Origin: Caldithrix abyssi DSM 13497
GTDB taxonomy: Bacteria; Calditrichota; Calditrichia; Calditrichales; Calditrichaceae
Assembly: GCF_001886815.1 (NCBI RefSeq)
Contig: NZ_CP018099.1
Span: forward strand, 496,001 to 560,000
DNA: 64,000 nt
Direction: 5' to 3'
A program made the translations under genes and the position numbers. Below, piece by piece: positions 1 through 7,785 of this stretch. Numbering within the stretch: the first letter of the stretch is position 1; each line of letters opens with the position of its first letter. A model generated the notes under the pieces. That model saw only the letters and a program-made list of their open reading frames with translations, was not told the DNA's origin and ran no database searches.

Positions 1-99
1 TTAACAGGGTTAGGAGGGATGATAAGTTCTTTCTTATTTATTCTGTTTGTTTTGCCAGTACTTTTTTATTCTTTTCATAAAAAAAGAAAAACAATTTAA
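1..99 (+). CDS. C-terminal end of a possible membrane protein (partial)
   Basis: An open frame enters from the left edge and stops at 97-99 (TAA). The visible 32 residues hold one long hydrophobic segment (about residues 7-25) followed by a basic tail HKKRKT, as in a C-terminal membrane anchor or the last helix of a membrane protein. The frame is the same as that of the lon remnant that follows, but a stop separates them. Too little is visible to name a family; it could also be chance reading of AT-rich DNA. Confidence 0.25.
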   Translation, partial: LTGLGGMISSFLFILFVLPVLFYSFHKKRKTI

Positions 100-255
100 A
101 ACTATAAAGAAAAAAACTTACCCCATGGTATTAAACTCATTATTTTGCCGGCGGAAAACAAACCCGACGTGCGCGAAATGAACAAAGAACTACTGGAAGG
201 CCTGGAATTAATTTTTGTTAAGGATTGCGAGCAGATTTACGATTTGTTGTTTTAA
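100..255 (+). pseudogene. Remnant of the C-terminus of Lon protease
   Basis: The frame from 100 to the TAA at 253-255 encodes HGIKLIILPAENKPDVREMN then KELLEGLELIFVKDCEQIYD and ends LLF. This matches the extreme C-terminus of ATP-dependent Lon proteases (the I-ILP-EN--D---I---LL-GL-F-FV segment). Only about 43 codons survive. A stop at 97-99 and AT-rich sequence replace the remainder of the proteolytic domain, and no start codon with a ribosome binding site precedes it. A functional lon presumably lies elsewhere, so this is read as a decayed 3' fragment left by a rearrangement. The assignment is from motif memory and not from an alignment. Confidence 0.6.
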
Positions 256-540
256 AAAAAATAAATGAGTCCACTCTAAAAAGATATTATTATCGAATTT
301 CATTTAAATGGGATTCAAATTACATAAAATATATTCGTGTCCATTCGTGAAATTCGTGGTATTTATATTGAACTCATTCTTTTCCTCCATTTTTGGGTAC
401 AGCCCCTGACAATAATTTAAAAAGAAGGAAAAAGCTTTTTGTCCTACTCAAAAGCAATTTACCGGTTTTTTCTCTTGTCTTAAATATTTTTAATCTTTAT
501 TTTATTAAAACCGCTTTTTTATTTTCAGGAGAGTTGATCC
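256..540. repeat. Intergenic gap with a dispersed repeat fragment
   Basis: About 285 bases without a credible gene. Bases 310-375 (ending in CCATTCGTGAAATTCGTGG and a TATTGAACTCAT-like tail) recur with small changes at about 41679-41735 next to the IS1182-type element, so this is a dispersed repeat. The last bases before 541 supply the AGGAGAG ribosome binding site of the TPR gene. Confidence 0.5.
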
Positions 541-1821
541 ATGCGTTACCTGGTCATTTTTTTGCTTTTACTTTTGTCTCAACTTCTTTTCGCACAAAAC
601 CAGACCCTACAAAAAGCGCTTATCGATTTTTCACAGAATCGTTATGCACAGGCAGAAAAACTTCTCTTCCAGCATGCCCAAACCCATGCAGACGATCCCA
701 CGCCCTTAAATTTATTAGGCCACATTTACATGAACAGGCAAAATTTTAAAAAAGCAATTCAAGTTTTTCAAAAAGCGCAGGAATTACGTCCCGATGATGG
801 GGCCATTGCTTTGAATTTAGGAAAAGCGCTGGAAAAAACAGGATATTTTACCTTAGCCCAGCGGCAATATTTACGCGCCATGCAGGATACCTCGCTAACG
901 CGCCTGGCTAAAATGGCGCTGGCTCAACTATATTACAAACAAAGCCATTTTAAAAAAGCGCTTAAGTTATATCGGGAATTAATTAAATATGACGCCCGGA
1001 ACGGCTACTTTTTTAAACAAGCCGGGCGTTGCGCGTTAAAAGTATCAAAAGATATCGGGCAGGCTGAAACCTATTTACAACAAGCCTTACGGTTTACTCC
1101 GGGCGATCTGGACGTTTACGTTCTACTTTATAACCTGTACAAAAAGAAAAACGACTGGCCCAACGCCCTGCAAATCGCCCAGCAGGGACTGATTCAATTT
1201 CCGCAAAACAGACAACTATTACTTGTCGTTGGCGACAGTTATTTCGCCACGGGCAAATACGATCAGGCCATCTCCCCTTACCGAAGCGCTTTACAAGCTG
1301 GCGATTCCAGCGCTTATGTGTTTAAAAAATTGGGCGCCGCTTATTACTATCTCAACGACTATCCTTCCGCTCTTTTGTCTTTAAAAAAATCGGTTAAACG
1401 GGACGATCAGGACCCCATTACCTACTATTTTTTAGGCCTTACACAAAAAGCATTAAACCTTAAAAAAGCAGCCATTGTCTCGCTTAACAAAGCGGTTAGC
1501 CTTTCGTTGCCTGATTTTTTGACCGATATCTATTTTCATCTGGCCGAAGCCTATCAGAAGCAAAAAAAGTATACGCGGGCCATCGCCATGTACAAAAAGT
1601 TGATGGAAACCGATTCGTCGCAGGTCATGCCGCTTTTTTACCTGGCAACCATTTACGACGATTATTATGAAGACCGGCAAACGCCGCTGCGCTACTATAA
1701 AAAATTTTTGGAACAGGCAGGCGACTCTGTTGACGAGCGTTACAAAAACTACGCTCTGGAAAGGATGAAGATCATTCGCGAAAAACTACACTTTTTGAAA
1801 GGCAGAAAGGAAGCGCAATGA
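541..1821 (+). CDS. Secreted tetratricopeptide repeat protein
   Basis: 426 residues. An N-terminal signal peptide (hydrophobic residues 4-18, probable cleavage after LLFA) is followed by continuous TPR units from about residue 20 to 400, recognisable by repeated A-Y/F-----Y--A helices such as GHIYMNRQNFKKAIQVFQKA. The family provides protein-protein interaction scaffolds; here it would act in the periplasm or at the outer membrane. AGGAGAG lies seven bases before the ATG. The gene overlaps the next one by four bases (ATGA), so the two are translationally coupled, suggesting joint work with the thioredoxin-fold partner. No enzymatic domain is visible. Confidence 0.85.
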   Translation: MRYLVIFLLLLLSQLLFAQNQTLQKALIDFSQNRYAQAEKLLFQHAQTHADDPTPLNLLGHIYMNRQNFKKAIQVFQKAQELRPDDGAIALNLGKALEKTGYFTLAQRQYLRAMQDTSLTRLAKMALAQLYYKQSHFKKALKLYRELIKYDARNGYFFKQAGRCALKVSKDIGQAETYLQQALRFTPGDLDVYVLLYNLYKKKNDWPNALQIAQQGLIQFPQNRQLLLVVGDSYFATGKYDQAISPYRSALQAGDSSAYVFKKLGAAYYYLNDYPSALLSLKKSVKRDDQDPITYYFLGLTQKALNLKKAAIVSLNKAVSLSLPDFLTDIYFHLAEAYQKQKKYTRAIAMYKKLMETDSSQVMPLFYLATIYDDYYEDRQTPLRYYKKFLEQAGDSVDERYKNYALERMKIIREKLHFLKGRKEAQ

Positions 1822-2696
1822 AGATTAACATGCTCTTTGTCATTTTTGTCCTGATCGGCGGTCTGCATAGCCAGACGCTTCAGACGCCATGGTTTCAACA
1901 GCTCAGGCAAAGTTTTGAAAGCTGCCAGTCTCTTGAGCAACTGGATAGCCTCAGCAGGCAATTTGAAGCGCAAAATCAAAATCGTCCTCAACGATTGATT
2001 GCCTTTTATCAGATTTATTCCAATTATGTTTATGTCATTGCGCAAAAATATTTTATTTCGCTGAAGACAGATGAAGAGAAAGAGGCCTTTGCCCTTAAAG
2101 TAAAAAAACTTCACGAAATGAAAAAACAATACCTCCTGAAGGCCGATCAGCTTTGTCAGAAACTACAGGGCGACTCCATTGACGAAGAAATTCAGACCTT
2201 TTGTAAATATTTTAAAATGGCAGCCGGTAGAATACGTTTTGAGCGTCAATTAAAAGAACATCAACCGTTGCCCGATTTTGAATTTACCGATTCGCGGGGA
2301 CAACAACACAAGCTTTCGGATTTTCGCGGTCGGTATGTTTTGCTGCACTTCTGGAACATGCACAGTAAACCCTGTGTTGACGAGCTGACCTACCTGCTTC
2401 AGGCCTTCAATCAGTTCGACAGAAAAAAAATTCAGATCATCAGTATTCACATTTCGGTTGGTAAACCCGATTTAAAATGGGAGGCGGAGACGTTAAGCAA
2501 TTTGATTCAGGAGATGGGGCTAAACTGGATTCAGGTTTCCGGCGAACAGACACAAGCAATTAAAGAACTTTACTTTGTGCGCAACTTTCCCACCCTATAC
2601 CTGCTCGATGCGCAGGGCCGCGCCTTAAAATCTGGCAAGAGCCTAAGAGAATCGCAATTAATCGCTACGCTTTCAGAACTTTTTACAGACCAGTGA
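1818..2696 (+). CDS. TlpA/AhpC-like thioredoxin-fold protein lacking one active-site cysteine
   Basis: 292 residues: signal peptide (1-18), a helical N-terminal half with no recognised domain (about 20-145), and a thioredoxin-fold domain of the TlpA/ResA/AhpC-TSA type (about 148-290) starting with LPDFEFTDSRGQQHKLSDFR. The place of the usual W-x-x-x-C-x-x-C motif reads WNMHSKPC, so the first (nucleophilic) cysteine is serine and only the second remains. Normal dithiol exchange is therefore unlikely; a monothiol or non-redox role is more plausible. The cis-proline loop (NFPTLYLLD) is present. Coupled by overlap to the TPR gene upstream. Confidence 0.8.
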   Translation: MKINMLFVIFVLIGGLHSQTLQTPWFQQLRQSFESCQSLEQLDSLSRQFEAQNQNRPQRLIAFYQIYSNYVYVIAQKYFISLKTDEEKEAFALKVKKLHEMKKQYLLKADQLCQKLQGDSIDEEIQTFCKYFKMAAGRIRFERQLKEHQPLPDFEFTDSRGQQHKLSDFRGRYVLLHFWNMHSKPCVDELTYLLQAFNQFDRKKIQIISIHISVGKPDLKWEAETLSNLIQEMGLNWIQVSGEQTQAIKELYFVRNFPTLYLLDAQGRALKSGKSLRESQLIATLSELFTDQ

Positions 2697-3878
2697 AAAC
2701 TGCCTTGCGCTGAAACAGGATTTTTTACAATATGCAAAGTAAGTCTATAAAGGCAGGCTGCTTTAGAAATTAAAAAACGCGAATTTAGATCGTAGCGGAT
2801 TTTAAGTTTTTCAACTGATCCTGTGCTAAAATGTTACATCTTTTAGAGGGAAGTATTCCAGGGCAGCACAGCCGCAACCAAAATCAACCGCAACGCGCGC
2901 AGAGTAATTTTCTCGCAGATTACGCCAATAATCGCAGAAAATGATTTAACATTTAAGACAAAAGCTAAGCAAACCGGCGCTATTTACGCCGAGGGTGTCT
3001 CAAAAGCGACATCTAATGAAAAATTATACAAAGATAGGAAAAATCTTACAGTAGCCCTCACCCCCTGCCCCCCTCTCCCGAAAATCGGGAGAGGGGGAAT
3101 TAAAGGGGGTGAGGGAAAGAAAAAAATGTAAAAAAATACATTGTCTTTGACTTTTGGGACAGCCCCGGCTGGGGGATGAGTTTTTAAAACAGCACAAAAT
3201 TTTTCAAATGCTTTTACGTTAGATCTTTCAGAGGAAGTATTCCAGGGCCGCAAAGCCGCAACGTGCGCAAAGTAATTTTCTCGCAGATTACGCCAATAAT
3301 CGCAGAAAATGATTTAACATTTAAGACGCAAGCTAAGCAAACCGGCACTCTACTATCCGTAATCCGTAATTCGTAATTCGTAATTTTTAATTTGTAGTAC
3401 AGCATACCAGCAAACAAAAACATTCCCGCATGAATTTAAACAACCACAGAGCGCACAGATAATTCACAAAAGGCACAAAGAATGTTTTAAGTTAAAAATA
3501 GTTTCAATTGCCCCCCTGCTCTCTGGGGCTGTCCCAAAAGTCAAAGACAATGTATTTTTATAAAGTTTTTCTTTCCCTCACCCCCTTCCCAAAAAAAAGA
3601 ATCTGGGGGAGTAGGAAGAACTGTTCGTTGGAAATTTTTCTCCAATGATGTTCAATATTTGCGCATTTATAAATTTTTATTCAACCATTCAACTAATTAA
3701 CTATTCAACCAATACAGCAGCACAAAAATTTTCGCACGCTAAGGCATTACATTTTTTGAAGGAAGTATCCCAAGGCAGCATAGCCTCAGCCCAAAACTTC
3801 ATTAGACGCAGTTTTGGGAGTAAAAAATCAACCGCAAAGAACGCAAAGAAATTATTTGCCTTCACCCCCTCGATCCCG
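2697..3878. repeat. Gene-free composite repeat region
   Basis: This 1.2 kb has no credible gene and is built from dispersed pieces. Type A pieces (about 2840-2991 and 3225-3345) contain CTCGCAGATTACGCCAATAA and ATTTAACATTTAAGAC; a further copy is at 5761-5893 and an inverted copy at about 41785-41885. A type B piece (3043-3170) contains the palindrome CTCCCGAAAATCGGGAG and ends in CTTTTGGGACAGCCCC; a partial inverted copy is at 3526-3615, and the copy at 22490-24971 is interrupted by an insertion sequence. A linker with GGGGGATGAGTTTTTAAAAC occurs here, near 5920 and near 39852. Confidence 0.8.
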
Positions 3879-5681
3879 CTATCCGTGCAACTGCTGCAGG
3901 CGCGTTTTTATCTGCTCCTGGCGTTCGCGATATCCCCGGGGGAAAATGATGGTAAAAATACTACCCATTCCAACTTTGCTGCGATAGGTGATGTCTCCTT
4001 CATGCGCTTTCATGATTTTTTTACACAGAGCCAGTCCGATTCCGCCGCCGTCTTCTTTGGTGGTAAAATAGAGGTCGAAGATGCGTTCGCCGATTTCCGG
4101 CGCAATGCCCCGGCCGTTGTCTTTAACGTGAATGTAGATATTTTGTCTGTCCTGCGCGGTTTTGATGCTGACCTCGCCGCCCTTTTCCACCGCCTGAAAG
4201 GCATTGAGCACGATGTTTAGCAACACTTGCTGTACCTGATCTGCGTCGCCGTAAATAAAATCAAGCGAATCGTCCAGATCCAGATTGAGTTTGATCTGTT
4301 GTTCCAGGGCGAGATGCTGCACCAGACGCATTACATCTTCTACAAGGGCATTGGGCTTAAGGGTTGTTAATTTGATTTCTCTTTTGCGGGCCAGATTAAA
4401 AAATTGTGTGTGAATACGGTGGATGCGTTTGATCTCGTTTTGAATGAGGTTGAGCGATTTTTTTAATTTGGGATCCAGATCCGGGTATTCCTTTTGCAGA
4501 CGATTGCTCAAAATTTCGGCGTGAATCCCCACCGCGGAAAGCGGATTACGAATTTCGTGGCTGACTGACGAGACCAGATTGGCAATGAGGCCGTACTTCA
4601 TGGAGCGTAAAAGATTGCTCTCCAGCTCGCGCAATCGAGTCAGGTCTTTAAAGAGCAGCAGGTAGCCGCCTTCGGGGAGCTTCTGGATGGTAATATCCAC
4701 ATTGGCTTCTATATTTCCCGGAAGCCAGATCAATAGCTGTTTGCTCAATGATTTTTCGGGTAAAGCTTTACAGCGCAAAAGCAGTTGACGAAACTCCATG
4801 TTTTCGGCCAGAATATTTTCAAAGAATTCTTTAAAAATATGGGGCGAAGGACAATGCAGTAAACGCACCGCCGCAGGATTAAAAGTGGCAACCTTAAAAT
4901 CGGGATCCAGAATAACCAGGCTCTCTTCAAGCGCTTCTAACATATCTTCGATGTTTTTGACGCTTTTCTGGTAGCTTTCCGAAATCATGCCCATGCGTTC
5001 CAGCGATTGATTGAGGCGCATGAAAGTATCGGTGAATTCATCCTTACGGTCGTAATCAATACGATACTTAAAATCACCGGCGTTCAAGCGCTCGGCCAGG
5101 TTACGTACGGAGGCGATTGGTTTTTTGAAAGAGTAATAAACAATAAATAACATCAGGCCAAGCAAAACCGTTAGGTTAATTAAAATGGGAGCAAACAGTT
5201 TTAAGGCCTGTGTCGAAAATAATCCGGGCAGACGGGCCGGCTGGATGATGACCACCCGTAGCGTTTGTCTGGAAATGGGCAGTTCAAAAGCGGCCCATAG
5301 TATATCGGACTTTTCATCTAACTTGCCTGTTGAAGAAGCGTGTATTGAATCGGTCTTCAGCCGGTACAGGATGCTTTCCGGAAGGTTTTGCACGCGCTTG
5401 AAGATAATTTGATCCTGTACTTTGAGAATTACAATGCCAGAGGTCAGATGTAAATCGTTCAGAATTTGTGCAAATCGACTTTTTAATGTCTGCCTGTCAG
5501 TGGAGCTGTCGGCCACGTATTGCAGGCTGTTTTTTAACAAAATGATTTGCGAGTTAAACTGGGCAAGACGCATCTCCTTTTGCATATTGCGGTAGGTCAG
5601 ATTAAAGAAGATAGCAGAAATAACCAGCAATAAAACGGTGAGCAGTACCAATACCCAAAAGCGTTTAATAAAATAGGCCAA
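3879..5681 (-). CDS. Membrane-bound sensor histidine kinase (HAMP-PAS-HisKA-HATPase)
   Basis: 600 residues. Two transmembrane segments (about 8-29 and 163-186) bracket an extracytoplasmic sensor region with no recognised fold; a HAMP linker (about 187-240), a PAS-like domain (about 245-350), a HisKA helix with the phosphoacceptor in SVSHEIRNPLSAVG, and a HATPase_c domain with NIVLNAFQAV (N box), DNGRGIAP (G1) and GGGIGLALCKKI (G2) follow. The start is TTG, chosen because AAGGAG lies six bases before it. No response regulator is adjacent, so it is an orphan kinase in this window. Both flanks are repeat-rich gaps. The ligand cannot be read from the sequence. Confidence 0.9.
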   Translation of the reverse strand: MAYFIKRFWVLVLLTVLLLVISAIFFNLTYRNMQKEMRLAQFNSQIILLKNSLQYVADSSTDRQTLKSRFAQILNDLHLTSGIVILKVQDQIIFKRVQNLPESILYRLKTDSIHASSTGKLDEKSDILWAAFELPISRQTLRVVIIQPARLPGLFSTQALKLFAPILINLTVLLGLMLFIVYYSFKKPIASVRNLAERLNAGDFKYRIDYDRKDEFTDTFMRLNQSLERMGMISESYQKSVKNIEDMLEALEESLVILDPDFKVATFNPAAVRLLHCPSPHIFKEFFENILAENMEFRQLLLRCKALPEKSLSKQLLIWLPGNIEANVDITIQKLPEGGYLLLFKDLTRLRELESNLLRSMKYGLIANLVSSVSHEIRNPLSAVGIHAEILSNRLQKEYPDLDPKLKKSLNLIQNEIKRIHRIHTQFFNLARKREIKLTTLKPNALVEDVMRLVQHLALEQQIKLNLDLDDSLDFIYGDADQVQQVLLNIVLNAFQAVEKGGEVSIKTAQDRQNIYIHVKDNGRGIAPEIGERIFDLYFTTKEDGGGIGLALCKKIMKAHEGDITYRSKVGMGSIFTIIFPRGYRERQEQIKTRLQQLHG

Positions 5682-6104
5682 ATTGTACTCCTTGTAAAAT
5701 GAACGAATTTATTTTACACAGTTTTAGGGCAAAGTTCAATAAAAACAGAGAAACTTAAACTAAAGCAGCAAAGCTGCAACCAAAACAAACCGCAACGCGC
5801 GCAAAGAAATTTTCCCGCAGATTACGCCAATCATCGCAGAAAATTATTTAACATTTAAGACAAAAGCTAAACAAAACCGGCGCTATTTACGCCCCTTCTC
5901 TTTTTTAAAGAGAAGGGGCTGGGGGATGAGTTTTTAAAACAGCCCAAAAATTTTCAAATTCCTCCCGGGCAGGATTGATCTTTCAGAGTAAGTATTCTAA
6001 AACGCACAGGCAACGGTAATTTCTAATTAAACTGGACAGAGGATTTAAGAAAGGGAAGTTTGTTTATCCAACGATTGGAAAAACCAAAGATTTTACGCCA
6101 TAAA
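5682..6104. repeat. Gene-free gap with type A repeat and a perfect hairpin
   Basis: Holds a type A dispersed repeat (about 5761-5893). It runs directly into a perfect 12 bp inverted repeat with a 3 base loop, CCCCTTCTCTTT (5892-5903) and AAAGAGAAGGGG (5907-5918), and then the shared linker GGGGGATGAGTTTTTAAAAC. No gene is visible. The hairpin occupies the place that the type B palindrome takes in the 3 kb gap. Confidence 0.7.
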
Positions 6105-6569
6105 TCAACCCAAATTCCTTTTAATGCGATTCCACAATCCTTTACCCAAATAGTGATCGGCCACGGTCAGAATATTCTGGATGCTGGCTAAAACATCGCT
6201 TTTACCGGCCCAGTGTTCATGCACCAGATCCACGTCGCCCTGATTGATAAAGTCGTTTAAAACGTAGGCTGCCAGCGCCAGATCATCCATGTAGCCGATG
6301 GGGCCAAGGACCGCTTCAGGCAGGAGATCAAGCGGCGTAATAAAATAGGCCAGCACGGCGGCAAACTTCAATTTTTTGTCAGAAGGCACACGAGGGTCGC
6401 GCATTAATTTGTACAAAAGGTGAAAAAAATCGGGCACCAACAATAACAGATCGGCATATTCAAAATCCTTTTTTTTAAGATATGCCTCGATCTGTTTTCT
6501 CAATTTTTTATAAAAATCATCATATTGTTGATCGCTCATCGTTTCTGGCTGTACCGGTTTGTTCTCCAT
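6105..6569 (-). CDS. DUF1232 (YkvA-like) membrane-associated protein
   Basis: 154 residues. The C-terminal half carries the DUF1232 signature: LMRDPRVPSDKKLKFAAVLA, then YFITPLDLLPEAV and GYMDDLALAAYVL, which forms one or two hydrophobic helices. The function of the family is unknown; members are small membrane-associated proteins. The N-terminal 45 residues are charged and helical. The start is an ATG with a purine-rich GGAAAA just upstream. It lies 160 bases downstream of the TerB/DnaJ gene on the same strand and could be transcribed with it. Confidence 0.8.
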   Translation of the reverse strand: MENKPVQPETMSDQQYDDFYKKLRKQIEAYLKKKDFEYADLLLLVPDFFHLLYKLMRDPRVPSDKKLKFAAVLAYFITPLDLLPEAVLGPIGYMDDLALAAYVLNDFINQGDVDLVHEHWAGKSDVLASIQNILTVADHYLGKGLWNRIKRNLG

Positions 6570-6729
6570 TTTTCCTCCCCAAAAGTTGAGCTTTTATTTG
6601 TGGTTAACATTTCTTCTGTGTGTTTAATTAAAATCACCACAAAGCTGAACGAACTTTTGACTTTTCATTTGCCTTTCATGCGCTTTTCTTCTCCGTCGCA
6701 ACGTTGCGGCCCATGGTGGCCCGCAGCCC

Positions 6730-7572
6730 TCAAAACCCCCGCTCTTTACGGATCTGTTCGTAAGCGCTGTTAATCTCGATCATCTTCTCATTGGCCAGTT
6801 GAATAAAATCTTCGGGAATTCCTTTGGACATCAGGCGATCGGGGTGGTATTGATTGACCATCTTTTTATATGCGCTTTTAATCTCATCCACGCTGGCCTC
6901 CGGCGTGATGCCCAGCACCTGGTACGCCTGATGATTAACCTTAACAAACAGCGCTCGTATTTGTTCGAATTCGATGGGGCTTAAACCAAAAATTTCTGCT
7001 ACCTGTCGGATAAAATTTTCTTCGGCTGGCAGAAATCGGCCGTCGGCCATGGCAATGCGGAACAGAAGATGAATCATCTCCTGCATTATTTCTGGCTGGT
7101 GTCCGATCATCTGCCGAAACTGACGGGCGTAGGCCATGGGATCATCCGGCGAATTTTTAGCATTATTAAAAATTTGCGCTACAATTTTGCGTTCTTCGGT
7201 GGTTAGTTTTAAATCTTCCTTTAAAAAGCGATCGAAGACATGGATTTCTTCTTTGCTGACCACGCCGTCCACTTTGGCCATTTTGGCGGCCAGTGATGTC
7301 AGCGTAACGTAAAATAGAAACTGTCGCTCCATTTCGTTTTGCGGTTGACCGGCCGTGGTTTTTCGCATATCACTGCCGCACGCGGGGCAGTGTCCGTCGC
7401 TTAAAGGTTGAACATGACGCCCGCAGTGTGGGCAGCGCAGGCCGATGCCCGCCCGTTTGCCGTCTGTTTCCTCGTCGTACATGTGACCTAAAATGCCGCC
7501 AAAAACCGCGCCCAGCGGCCCGCCCAGCATAAAACCAAAACCGATTCCTATTGCCTTGCCCCAGAAGCCCAT
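6730..7572 (-). CDS. DjlA-like protein: glycine zipper, zinc ribbon, TerB and DnaJ domains
   Basis: 280 residues. The order is: a glycine-rich hydrophobic N-terminus (GIGFGFMLGGPLGAVFGGIL, residues 9-28) that may insert in the membrane; a double CxxC zinc ribbon (CPHCGRHV...CPACGSDM, about 47-69); a TerB-like helical domain (about 85-200) with acidic EEI and DGR motifs; and a C-terminal J domain (about 213-280) with the HPD motif in NQYHPDRL. This resembles DjlA, a membrane-anchored J-domain protein that recruits DnaK, but with an added zinc ribbon. A co-chaperone role is inferred from the HPD motif. Confidence 0.85.
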   Translation of the reverse strand: MGFWGKAIGIGFGFMLGGPLGAVFGGILGHMYDEETDGKRAGIGLRCPHCGRHVQPLSDGHCPACGSDMRKTTAGQPQNEMERQFLFYVTLTSLAAKMAKVDGVVSKEEIHVFDRFLKEDLKLTTEERKIVAQIFNNAKNSPDDPMAYARQFRQMIGHQPEIMQEMIHLLFRIAMADGRFLPAEENFIRQVAEIFGLSPIEFEQIRALFVKVNHQAYQVLGITPEASVDEIKSAYKKMVNQYHPDRLMSKGIPEDFIQLANEKMIEINSAYEQIRKERGF

Positions 7573-7785
7573 GGTAAAATTTTCTCCCGTATTATCTTAA
7601 TTTTTTACTCGCTTTGATCAATATTCCACCTGTGGTCATGTTATTAAATTAAACCGCTCAGTTCAAGGTTAAAATACTTATCAAATTTAAAAGAAGTTTC
7701 AAAAAAACCAGAAATTTTTTTGACTACAAATAATTAAACGCTTATAATAAAACATATTCTACCCTAATTGACTAAGGGGCATATC

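Noticed and set aside
3645-4220. Plus-strand frame of 191 codons
   Set aside because: It is the antisense shadow of the histidine kinase 3' end plus repeat DNA.
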